Assembly (NCBI GenBank): GCA_016840165.1
Contig: JAEOSU010000068.1
Span: forward strand, 1 to 43,347
Source of the DNA: Promethearchaeota archaeon
Lineage (GTDB): Archaea > Asgardarchaeota > Lokiarchaeia > Sigyniarchaeales > SOKP01
Reading direction: 5' to 3'
Length of the DNA stretch: 43,347 nt
Position numbers and translations under genes: made by a program. The first letter of the stretch is position 1. Every line of letters starts with the position of its first letter. The notes beneath the pieces were generated by a model, which did no database searches, had not been told where the DNA came from, and was given only the letters and a program-made list of their open reading frames with translations. Of this stretch, positions 32,942 to 39,678 are shown in pieces.

Positions 32942-33880
32942 TTGAATAAATTAGATATTGTAGGATTAGGCGAAGTAGTGGTAGATTGGGTAGCAGAACT
33001 CCCTTATTATCCAAAACCAGATGAGAAAGTTGATGCCCTAAATGAGTCTTATTTTCCTGGCGGAGTGACTGCAAATTATTTGGTTGCGGTCTCAAGATTG
33101 GGTGGATCCTGTGGATTTATTGGGGCTGTTGGAGATGATATTTATGGAGATTTTTTAATTAATGATTTTGAAAGAGAAAATATTGATACCTATTTAACGT
33201 TTAAGATCAAGGATAAAGCAACCCCAGTAAATTTTATAATAATTATAAAAGGAGAAAAATCAATTATTCAATCTCCTCATATGCAAACCACTAAAATATC
33301 AGTCTCTGATTTGGATGAATCATATATAGGGAGTGCTAAAGTATTACATACGACAATTATTCATCCAAAAGTGACAGAGAAAGCTATAGAAATCGCAAAA
33401 GAATTTGATGTTCGAGTTAGTGTTGATTTAGAATCCCAAATTGCCCAGAGAGGGTGGAAAGATCTTAAAAATGTACTTTTAAATGCAGATGTTTTAATTC
33501 CGAATAAAGATGGAGCGAAAGTTATCACAAATACTGATTCTCCAGAAAAAGCAGCTATGATCTTGGTAAAAAAAGGAATACCAATAGTCATCATCACTTT
33601 AGGAAAAGAAGGTGTATTAATCACTACTAAGAAGTTTCAAAAAAAAATTCCCGCATATTATGTTGCAAATATCATTGATACTACTGGAGCTGGGGATTGT
33701 TTTAATGGAGCATATTCATACGGTTATTGGATTAGAGAATGGGATATAGAAAAGGCTTGCAGATATGCAAATGCAGCCGCAGCATTAAAGATTCAAAAAC
33801 TCGGAGCACGAACTGGGATGCCTACCCAATCTGAATTGCTCCAATTTTTAAATGAATTTGATGTTAATTGGGATTTATAA
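32942..33880 (+). CDS. PfkB-family carbohydrate/nucleoside kinase
   Basis: A 312-residue ribokinase-fold enzyme. The N-terminal PfkB signature region has FPGGVTANYLVAVSRLGG (about 39-56) followed by GAVGDDIYGDFL. The C-terminal signature DTTGAGDCFNGAY (about 249-261) supplies the catalytic Asp and the anion hole. The substrate cannot be told by eye; sugars, nucleosides and fructose-6-phosphate are all possible. The start is TTG at 32942, with the first strand (LDIVGLGEVVVDWV) beginning directly after it. It overlaps the convergent hypothetical gene by 17 nt. Confidence 0.85.
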   Translation: MNKLDIVGLGEVVVDWVAELPYYPKPDEKVDALNESYFPGGVTANYLVAVSRLGGSCGFIGAVGDDIYGDFLINDFERENIDTYLTFKIKDKATPVNFIIIIKGEKSIIQSPHMQTTKISVSDLDESYIGSAKVLHTTIIHPKVTEKAIEIAKEFDVRVSVDLESQIAQRGWKDLKNVLLNADVLIPNKDGAKVITNTDSPEKAAMILVKKGIPIVIITLGKEGVLITTKKFQKKIPAYYVANIIDTTGAGDCFNGAYSYGYWIREWDIEKACRYANAAAALKIQKLGARTGMPTQSELLQFLNEFDVNWDL

Positions 33881-34316
33881 TAACTAGATTTTTATAATCA
33901 TCGTGATTATTGATGAAATCATTGAATTTATTATTTATATAATCTTCATCAAGATTGTCTATCTCTTCTGTGAAAGGCCAAATCCCGATTAATGCATCTC
34001 CAATTTTCTTGATATTTGCTATGAGAAAACCATTTCTTTTTTGTTCTGATTTCATTGAAAATAGGATAACTATATAGTAATTAATACTATATTCCCTTGA
34101 TAATTCCCCAATAATAATTACTTCCTCAAGATTTTGAAAGGTAATTATATTCTCAAAATTTTCACTCATCGATTTGAGTGATGATATATAATGGGAAGGG
34201 ATTTTAATAATATCTTCAGTTAATATACTTCTAAATGATAATGTCTTTGAATCAACTGATTTATTTTCATCTTGCTCAGTTCCTTTAAGAAGAACCTTAA
34301 AAATCACTAAATTCAT
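33864..34316 (-). CDS. Hypothetical protein
   Basis: 150 residues, not recognised. Alternating strands and helices are visible: MNLVIFKVLL, SHYISSLKSMSENFENI, EVIIIGELS, INYYIVILFSM, NGFLIANIKK and GDALIGIWPF. They could make one small alpha/beta domain of longin or Roadblock size. No catalytic or metal motif is seen. The C-terminus overlaps the convergent PfkB gene by 17 nt. Upstream (34317-34395) is AT-rich spacer before the aIF1 gene on the same strand. Confidence 0.55.
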   Translation of the reverse strand: MNLVIFKVLLKGTEQDENKSVDSKTLSFRSILTEDIIKIPSHYISSLKSMSENFENIITFQNLEEVIIIGELSREYSINYYIVILFSMKSEQKRNGFLIANIKKIGDALIGIWPFTEEIDNLDEDYINNKFNDFINNHDDYKNLVIINPN

Positions 34317-34395
34317 TCTAATTAATCTAGTTTTTTTATTAATGCTAATAATATTTATGGTGGGGTCTCAAATGTTATGTTAGCGATTCAAGCTC

Positions 34396-34728
34396 TTATG
34401 TTCGACCCATTCTTTCTTGAATCGATATATTTTCTTCAGGAAATCCAAGATCTATCAAGAACTTTTTAAGTTTAAACTTATGATCTCCCTGTAATTCAAT
34501 TTCATTGCCTCGTACGGTACCTCCTGAAGCACACTTTTTCTTTGCTTGAGTTAAAATGTCTTTCAAGTTCGCATCAATGTTACCCTCAAACTTAATAACG
34601 GTAACTATCCGCCCCCATTTCCTTCTATCGTTAGAAATAATAATTTGTTGTTCGTCAGCGCTTAGACTATCACATATACATAGTTCTTTTGGAAAACTAC
34701 ATATGGGACAAATATCGTCGTCTTTAAT
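34396..34728 (-). CDS. eif1: Translation initiation factor aIF1 (SUI1), start disrupted or non-canonical
   Basis: The minus-strand frame ends at 34396 with TAA. It encodes the whole SUI1 domain: an N-terminal zinc knuckle CPICSFPKELCICD, RRKWGRIVTVIKFEG, the KKKCASGGTVRGNEIELQG block and FPEENISIQER. aIF1 guides start-codon selection on the small subunit. No ATG, GTG or TTG lies in frame before an upstream TGA (34738-34740). The frame could begin at ATT (34728) or ATA (34737). Alternatively, a GTG at 34741 starts a Met-Asn-Lys-Glu-Tyr peptide that joins this frame if one T is removed near 34726-34729. An AAGGAG site lies at 34735-34730. A frameshift or assembly error is the simplest explanation. 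Confidence 0.85.
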   Translation of the reverse strand: MKDDDICPICSFPKELCICDSLSADEQQIIISNDRRKWGRIVTVIKFEGNIDANLKDILTQAKKKCASGGTVRGNEIELQGDHKFKLKKFLIDLGFPEENISIQERMGRT

Positions 34729-34927
34729 ACTCCTTATTCACAACCTTTATTATTAAAAACTTAATATAGTTCAGTATAAAAATAATAGAATAAAATCTTA
34801 TAAAAATCTTTTTTATTTCGATTTAAATCAACATTTCAGATCATGCATTTAATTTTAGCTTAAGCAATATTATAAAAATAAATTCTTTTTTATAATTAAT
34901 AACTATTTGGTAATAATTGGGATAAAT

Positions 34928-35452
34928 ATGATGAGCTCATGGATTTTTAAGGTTATAGTCGCTGGGGCGGGGGGAGTTGGAAAAACAGCGATGATTACAA
35001 GATATTGTACCGGAAAATTTCAAGAGGGATATAAAATGACAATAGGTGCAGGGTTTCATACTAAATCTGAGACTTTAGATACGGGAGAATCTGTCAAAAT
35101 GCAGTTATGGGATTTTGCAGGGGAAAAACGTTTTAGAGAATTACTTCCAGATTATTGTAAAGGTGCTAGTGGTGCTTTTATATGCTTTGACATAACAGAC
35201 TATGATACATTTCGTGAGATTCCTGAATGGTTAAAAATAATTCGCCAAAAAGCAGGATTTATACCCATAATTCTAATGGGTATGAAATGGGACCTTCCGA
35301 ATCATGAAGTAGATCCAGATATTGCCCATGAATATGCCATGAGAGCTAAATGTAATCAATGTGTATTATGTTCCTCCAAAGATAATATTAACATAAATGA
35401 ATCTTTCCAAGCAATGGCTAAGTGGTTAATATATTATGCAGCTCAATGTTAA
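34928..35452 (+). CDS. Ras-like small GTPase (Asgard type) with altered G4 motif
   Basis: 174 residues from the ATG at 34928; TTG 34907 and ATG 34931 are alternatives. G1 is GAGGVGKT region 13-20. The switch I Thr is T38. G3 is WDFAGE (61-66), with Glu where Ras has the catalytic Gln. G4 reads M119-K-W-D122 instead of N-K-x-D. G5 is SSK at 149-151. The last residue is Cys (ending AAQC), with no CaaX box. Small GTPases of this size are expanded in Asgard archaea. The G4 change may reduce guanine specificity. The next protein gene downstream, after three tRNAs, is the tandem Roadblock gene at 36343, a plausible regulator. Confidence 0.88.
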   Translation: MMSSWIFKVIVAGAGGVGKTAMITRYCTGKFQEGYKMTIGAGFHTKSETLDTGESVKMQLWDFAGEKRFRELLPDYCKGASGAFICFDITDYDTFREIPEWLKIIRQKAGFIPIILMGMKWDLPNHEVDPDIAHEYAMRAKCNQCVLCSSKDNININESFQAMAKWLIYYAAQC

Positions 35453-35643
35453 TCCAAGGAATTCTTGATTAATATTATTATTGAAGTTAAAAAGAGTTAA
35501 TTAGGAGTTTTATATTATTTTTTTCAATTCAAAGATATTTTATTTATCGAAAAACCTAAAAAGGATTCTTAATAAATTTATTATAAGAGAAGGTTTCTTA
35601 CATTCTCCCTAAATTAACAAGCCTCGGTAGCTCAGTTAGGTAG

Positions 35644-35665
35644 AGCGCTGCTTCGGTGTGCCTAA
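35644..35665 (+). other. tRNA-Asn intron 1, D-stem position 22/23 (22 nt)
   Basis: The central helix is AGGT/GCCT with bulges AGA (35642-35644) and AAA (35664-35666). The inner helix GCGCTG/CGGTGT includes G:U pairs. A repeated GAGC/AAGC context allows other cut sites with the same length; this one has the best pairing. Confidence 0.65.
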
Positions 35666-35676
35666 AGCACCCGGCT

Positions 35677-35702
35677 AAGGTTATTTTAATATACCTCCGG
35701 AA
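35677..35702 (+). other. tRNA-Asn intron 2, anticodon-loop position 33/34 (26 nt)
   Basis: The central helix CCGG (35671-35674) with CCGG (35697-35700) and the inner helix AGGT/ACCT are perfect. The bulges are CTA and AAG. Removal joins CT to GTTAA. The outer helix is missing, so it is a relaxed motif. Confidence 0.82.
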
Positions 35703-35728
35703 GTTAACCGGGCGGTCGCATGTTCGAG

Positions 35729-35761
35729 ATCTTATCTGTTGAAACCCAGATAAGACGAAAA
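35729..35761 (+). other. tRNA-Asn intron 3, T-loop position 59/60 (33 nt)
   Basis: Full bulge-helix-bulge. The outer helix is GCATG/CATGC, the central helix TTCG/CGAA, and the bulges AGA (35727-35729) and AAC (35760-35762). The inner helix TCTTATCTG/CAGATAAGA has nine pairs. The site is the same as in the initiator tRNA. Confidence 0.9.
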
Positions 35762-35847
35762 CCATGCCCGGGGCGCTTTAAATTTTACCTTTCTAAAAAT
35801 AATTATTAAAAGTAAGTTCCTAAATTTATATTGATTAAGTTTGTAAA

Positions 35848-35952
35848 TGCTCCCGCCGGGATTCGAACCCGGGTCGGCGGGGTGAAGGCCCGCAATGCTA
35901 GACCTTTTCTTATAGGTAAAGAGTTAAATTGGCCGGACTACACTACGGGAGC
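35848..35952 (-). tRNA. tRNA-Glu(TTC) with a D-loop intron
   Basis: On the minus strand the acceptor stem is GCTCCCG/CGGGAGC with discriminator A. The D-stem is GTG/CAT and the D-loop TAGTCCGGCCAAG after intron removal. The anticodon stem GCGGG/CCCGC encloses CCTTCAC (anticodon TTC), and the T-arm is CCGGG-TTCGAAT-CCCGG. The gene is 105 nt and the mature tRNA 75 nt. Position 33 is C rather than the near-universal U, so the anticodon assignment rests on the 7-nt loop. CCA is not encoded. It is convergent with tRNA-Asn. Confidence 0.88.
35899..35928 (-). other. tRNA-Glu intron in the D-loop (30 nt)
   Basis: The central helix is GGCC (35934-35931) with GGTC (35904-35901). The bulges are AAT (35930-35928) and TAG (35900-35898). 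The inner helix TT/AA is extended by TCTT/AAGA. The location matches the D-loop intron of tRNA-Leu(CAA). Confidence 0.78.
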
Positions 35953-36066
35953 TTATTTTTGTATTTAAAATGAACGTTGTAAGTATTATTTTTTAATTAA
36001 TCGTCGATTTTAAATTTTATTATAATAGTAATACGACAGCTTTATCAACGCTCATGAATACGTAAG

Positions 36067-36151
36067 TGCGGGAAGGGAGATTTGAACTCCCGAACTCCTA
36101 CGAGAATGGATTCTAAGTCCATCGCCTTTGACCAAACTTGGCAATTCCCGC
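36067..36151 (-). tRNA. tRNA-Leu(TAG), no intron
   Basis: A type II tRNA read on the minus strand. The acceptor stem is GCGGGAA/TTCCCGC with discriminator A. The D-stem is GCC/GGC and the anticodon stem ATGGA/TCCAT with loop CTTAGAA (anticodon TAG). There is a long variable arm, and the T-arm is GGGAG-TTCAAAT-CTCCC. It is 85 nt and the only tRNA in the window without an intron. Its anticodon stem is identical to that of tRNA-Leu(CAA). A TATA-like stretch lies near 36179-36190. Confidence 0.95.
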
Positions 36152-36342
36152 GTGATAAATTTAGTATTAATTAATTTACATATTAAAAGGCTTAAAAATA
36201 AATAAATATATCATACTTAACAAGGACTTGTAATGAATAATAAGTGAATATTATGAAAAAATAGAAATATTTATGAGTAAATATTAGTGTTATTAAAACA
36301 AGATCTATATTTAGGATAAATCACAAAAATTGGTCTTTTTGG

Positions 36343-37341
36343 ATGAGTGTAAGGGAATCTTTAATCAAACATCTTACATCTATTTTAAGAGCATCTAATA
36401 GTACTATTTTGGTTATTTTATGTGATTTAAATGGGCTATCAATAGCTAAAATAGGAAGAAAAAGTGATATCGAGATTAATCCTAATCAAATTACAAGTTT
36501 AGCATCTGCTGCATTTTCCGCAAGCGAAGAAAACTGGGAAGACTTAGAGATCAAGGACCAAGTAATATCATTTACATTTTTTGAAAAAGTGTGTTTAATA
36601 ACCATTAGAATTAATGAAACACTATTGACTATTGTACATGATTATTATAAAGAGTGGCCCTTGGATGCCGATAGTCTAGCCAGCTCTATGTATTATATAA
36701 AGCAAAAGTTAGGGGAATTTTTTGGTACTACTGATGAAACTGAGGATAGTTTAGAAGATTTTTCTAATAAAGTCAGAAGTGCCATATATTTATTTGGAAT
36801 GGGATCTGAGGTCCCCTTCGTGTCATATTCGCCAGAAAAGTTTGATTCTGTTAACTTATTACCTGCTCTGAGTTTTGTGTTGGATTCTCTTCAAAATCCT
36901 ATTTTTATTCGATACTGTTTAGTGAGTCCTAACGGATTAACATTAGATGCTAGAGAAGTATCTGGACAAAATCTTCCGATATCTGTTGAGGCTTTTTCTG
37001 CAAATGCGAATGTTGCGTTTCAGAAAATGAAAGAAGAATCTGAGGGAAGTTCTATAGGTAAATTATTAGGTTATATTGCTATTTCTGGAAGAAACCCAGA
37101 AAATTTTTTTGGATTAATCACTTGTCCTTCAGGCGTGCTTAAATTTTCAGAAACGGAGGATAACTCGAACATGCAAAATGTTTCTTTTGTGGGATTATTT
37201 GCTTTAACTTATGGAGGAATACCAATTATTTGTGAGTCTAGAAATATTATCTATTCCATTTTGAATATTATTGGTTCAGAGGAAACTACAGAGAAGTTTA
37301 TCAAATCTGTAAATGTATTAACCAGTTTTAAATATGATTGA
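36343..37341 (+). CDS. Tandem Roadblock/LC7-domain protein
   Basis: 332 residues that read as two Roadblock-like units. Unit 1 (about 5-120) has an N-terminal helix, STILVILCDLNGLSIAKIG, a central helix ITSLASAAFSASEEN, then VISFTFFEKVCLITIRI and LLTIVHDYYKEW. Unit 2 (about 170-320) has the same order, with PIFIRYCLVSPNGLTLDARE and KLLGYIAISGR. Roadblock dimers bind and regulate small GTPases (MglB-MglA, Ragulator-Rag), so a fused pair could act as a built-in dimer. A Ras-like GTPase gene lies 0.9 kb upstream across three tRNAs. No other motifs or membrane segment are seen. Confidence 0.75.
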   Translation: MSVRESLIKHLTSILRASNSTILVILCDLNGLSIAKIGRKSDIEINPNQITSLASAAFSASEENWEDLEIKDQVISFTFFEKVCLITIRINETLLTIVHDYYKEWPLDADSLASSMYYIKQKLGEFFGTTDETEDSLEDFSNKVRSAIYLFGMGSEVPFVSYSPEKFDSVNLLPALSFVLDSLQNPIFIRYCLVSPNGLTLDAREVSGQNLPISVEAFSANANVAFQKMKEESEGSSIGKLLGYIAISGRNPENFFGLITCPSGVLKFSETEDNSNMQNVSFVGLFALTYGGIPIICESRNIIYSILNIIGSEETTEKFIKSVNVLTSFKYD

Positions 37342-37362
37342 AATTCTCTTCTGAAATTAGCT

Positions 37363-37830
37363 ATGAATAAACCAAATGATAATTTATTTAAAATAAAATT
37401 ATATTGTCTTCACTATAATGAATGTGATCCAAAAAAATGTACTGCTTTGAAGTTGGAAAAGTATAATTTAATTCAAATTATAAAAAAAAATGAAAGAAAA
37501 CTACAAAAAGCAATAGTGTTAAATCCCTTTTCTCTTTCAGAGATATCAATACAAGATAAAGATATAGTGAAAAAACATGGAGTGATCGTAATTGATTGTT
37601 CATGGAAAAACATCTTAAATATAAAGTCAATCCCATCAAATCATGCTAGAAAACTCCCTCCCTTAATCGCAGCAAATCCAGTTAATTATGGAAAATGGGA
37701 AAAATTAAGTTCTGTAGAAGCCTTAGCTGCTGCTTTGTATATAACAGGTTTCACTAAAAATGCAGATTTTATACTTTCAAAATTCTCATGGGGAATAGAA
37801 TTTAAAAAGATTAATGATTTTTATTTGTAA
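37363..37830 (+). CDS. tsr3: Tsr3 homologue, SSU rRNA aminocarboxypropyltransferase
   Basis: Transfers the aminocarboxypropyl group of SAM to a hypermodified pseudouridine in the SSU rRNA decoding region (m1acp3-Psi in eukaryotes). 155 residues. An N-terminal CDPKKCTALKLEK block is followed by KAIVLNPFSLSEISIQDKD, VIDCSWKN, RKLPPLIAANPVNYGKWEKL and SSVEALAAALYITGF. These cover essentially the whole family profile. It is slightly shorter than eukaryotic Tsr3, as usual in archaea. It starts 21 nt after the tandem Roadblock gene on the same strand. Confidence 0.93.
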   Translation: MNKPNDNLFKIKLYCLHYNECDPKKCTALKLEKYNLIQIIKKNERKLQKAIVLNPFSLSEISIQDKDIVKKHGVIVIDCSWKNILNIKSIPSNHARKLPPLIAANPVNYGKWEKLSSVEALAAALYITGFTKNADFILSKFSWGIEFKKINDFYL

Positions 37831-37879
37831 GAATTAAGGTGTGAAAATTTAAAATTAAAAATAAAAAATAAAATTGAGG

Positions 37880-39484
37880 TTATTCTTCACCTTTTTTTGA
37901 AAGGCCAGAAGCAGCTATAACATCATCTATCTTTAAGATCATGGAAGAGACTTCAGTTGCCGATTGAATAGCTTGAGATAAAACAGAAAGAGGTTCAATA
38001 ACGCCAAGACTCATCATATTATCTGGTATTCCAGCATCAATATTTATCCCAAAATGCACTCCACTATCAGTTTCATGTTTAGATCGTAATTCTACTAATA
38101 AATCGACAGGATTATAACCTGCATTCTCTACAAGAGTCTTCGGAATACTTTCTAATGCATTAGCATAGATTTCAATTGCTAACTGTTCTCTACCACCAAT
38201 TGAGCTAGCAAACGTTCTTAATCGCTTAGCTAATTCAATTTCTGAGGCGCCGCCTCCCGCTAAGACATATGGATTCTCCATAGCAGCCTTGACTACGTGT
38301 AGAGCATCATTTATCATTCTTTCTGCCTCATCTACAACATGCTCTATTCCAGCTCTAATTAAGATACTTACTGCTTTTGGATCAGCACATTCGGATACAA
38401 AGATCATATTATCTTCCCCAATCTTCTTTTCCTCTACTTTACCTGCTTTACCTAAATCATTGGTAGAGATTTCAAATAAATTGTTAACGATTTTTGCGTT
38501 TGTAGCACGAGCTAATTTTTCCATGTCCGATTTCTTAACTCTTCTCACAGTGATTATATCATTTTGAGCAAGGAAGTTCTGAGCTTTGTCATCAACTCCT
38601 TTTTGACAAAATACAACGTTTACTCCAATGCTTTTCAGTTTGTTGACTTTTTTTCTCAGCATATTCGCCTCTTCTTCAAGGAATTGATTGATTTGATCAG
38701 GAGTTTGGACTCTAATCTCAGCATCGAATTCTGTTTTCTCAATTTCTAAAGAAGAATTAATTAACGCTATATTGGCATTCTTTATTGATTTTGGCATCAT
38801 AGGATGGACTACTTCTTTATCTACAATGATTCCATCAATTATTTTTGTATCGAGAAGACTTTTTCCTTCTTTTTTAATGATCTGAATTTGGTCCAAATCT
38901 ATCATTATATGATCTCCTCGCATTTCTCTTATTTGGCTAACAGCATCGACAGCGATTTGTGAAAAATGACTTTTCACACCTCCGATTAACTTACTATTCA
39001 TAGATGTTTCAGCGACTTGTTTTAAGATCTCTTTGTCGTTAATATCAATTGAAGAAGCTAATTTTTTTAAGATCTCTTTACTTTTTACTAGTGCTTTTCG
39101 ATATCCCCTAAAAATGATTGTGGGATGAACAGATTGTTCCATTAATTCTTGTGCAAAATTTAACAACTCACCAGCTATAACTACGCTCGTAGTTGTCCCA
39201 TCTCCTACTTTATCATCTTGTGTTTTTGCAACCTCTACTATCATTTTAGCAGCGGGATGTTCTACATCAATTGTATCTAAAATTGTTGCTCCATCATTTG
39301 TAATAGTGACGTCACCAAGTGAATCAACAAGCATTTTATCCATTCCTTTTGGTCCTAAAGTAGTTCTAACAGCTTCTGCTACCGCTATTGCGGCAGCGAT
39401 ATTATTTTTTTGAGCATCTTTACCTGTTTTTCTTTCAGTCCCTTCTTTCAATATTAGTATAGGAACTCCGGATAGTTGTGACAT
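37880..39484 (-). CDS. thsA: Thermosome subunit (group II chaperonin)
   Basis: An ATP-dependent cytosolic folding chamber subunit, related to CCT/TRiC. 534 residues. The equatorial motifs [13 protein letters not shown] (41-53) and NDGATIL are followed by [15 protein letters not shown] (94-108). The apical domain includes the [19 protein letters not shown] region and the helical lid. The C-terminal equatorial part has [17 protein letters not shown] and the [12 protein letters not shown] segment. The C-terminus lacks the Gly-Met repeat tail seen in many thermosomes. Only one subunit gene is in the window. A TATA element lies upstream. Confidence 0.97.
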   Translation of the reverse strand: MSQLSGVPILILKEGTERKTGKDAQKNNIAAAIAVAEAVRTTLGPKGMDKMLVDSLGDVTITNDGATILDTIDVEHPAAKMIVEVAKTQDDKVGDGTTTSVVIAGELLNFAQELMEQSVHPTIIFRGYRKALVKSKEILKKLASSIDINDKEILKQVAETSMNSKLIGGVKSHFSQIAVDAVSQIREMRGDHIMIDLDQIQIIKKEGKSLLDTKIIDGIIVDKEVVHPMMPKSIKNANIALINSSLEIEKTEFDAEIRVQTPDQINQFLEEEANMLRKKVNKLKSIGVNVVFCQKGVDDKAQNFLAQNDIITVRRVKKSDMEKLARATNAKIVNNLFEISTNDLGKAGKVEEKKIGEDNMIFVSECADPKAVSILIRAGIEHVVDEAERMINDALHVVKAAMENPYVLAGGGASEIELAKRLRTFASSIGGREQLAIEIYANALESIPKTLVENAGYNPVDLLVELRSKHETDSGVHFGINIDAGIPDNMMSLGVIEPLSVLSQAIQSATEVSSMILKIDDVIAASGLSKKGEE

Positions 39485-39519
39485 TTTAAATTCACATTTT
39501 TTGTATTAAATTATTAAGA

Positions 39520-39530
39520 CTTATATAATG
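39520..39530 (-). promoter_or_regulatory. TATA box of the thermosome gene
   Basis: On the minus strand it reads CATTATATAAG, centred about 40 nt before the thermosome ATG. This predicts a short leader of roughly 10-15 nt. Confidence 0.4.
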
Positions 39531-39678
39531 ATCTCTAAGTCATAAAATTAAAAAAGTTTACGAAAATAAGATTTTCTCTAAAAAATTTATGTCTATAATA
39601 AAAATGATTTTTTTATCTTGAGATATTTCTAAGAAAGGGGGAAAAATTGTTGAGTTTAAAACACTTATACTTGAATAA

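Larger units (their letters stand above)
35621..35775 (+). tRNA. tRNA-Asn(GTT) with three introns
   Basis: The acceptor stem is GCCTCGG/CCGGGGC with discriminator G, and the D-stem is GCTC/GAGC. The anticodon stem CCCGG/CCGGG carries the loop CTGTTAA (anticodon GTT, split by an intron). The variable loop is CGGTC and the T-arm GCATG-TTCGAGC-CATGC. The 155-nt gene gives a 74-nt tRNA after removal of 22, 26 and 33 nt. Each junction was chosen from pairing and from restoration of a standard tRNA. CCA is not encoded. A TATA-like stretch lies near 35576-35586. Confidence 0.9.

Noticed and set aside
35644..35665. Alternative tRNA-Asn first-intron boundaries at 48/69 or 49/70 leaving G26
   Set aside because: They also restore a tRNA, but give no 4-bp central helix, whereas 35644-35665 gives AGGT/GCCT and a six-pair inner helix. 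Kept as a caveat.
35453..36342. tRNA cluster as an integration hotspot with a mobile element
   Set aside because: No integrase, direct repeat of a tRNA end or foreign-looking gene is seen around the three tRNAs; flanking genes look native.
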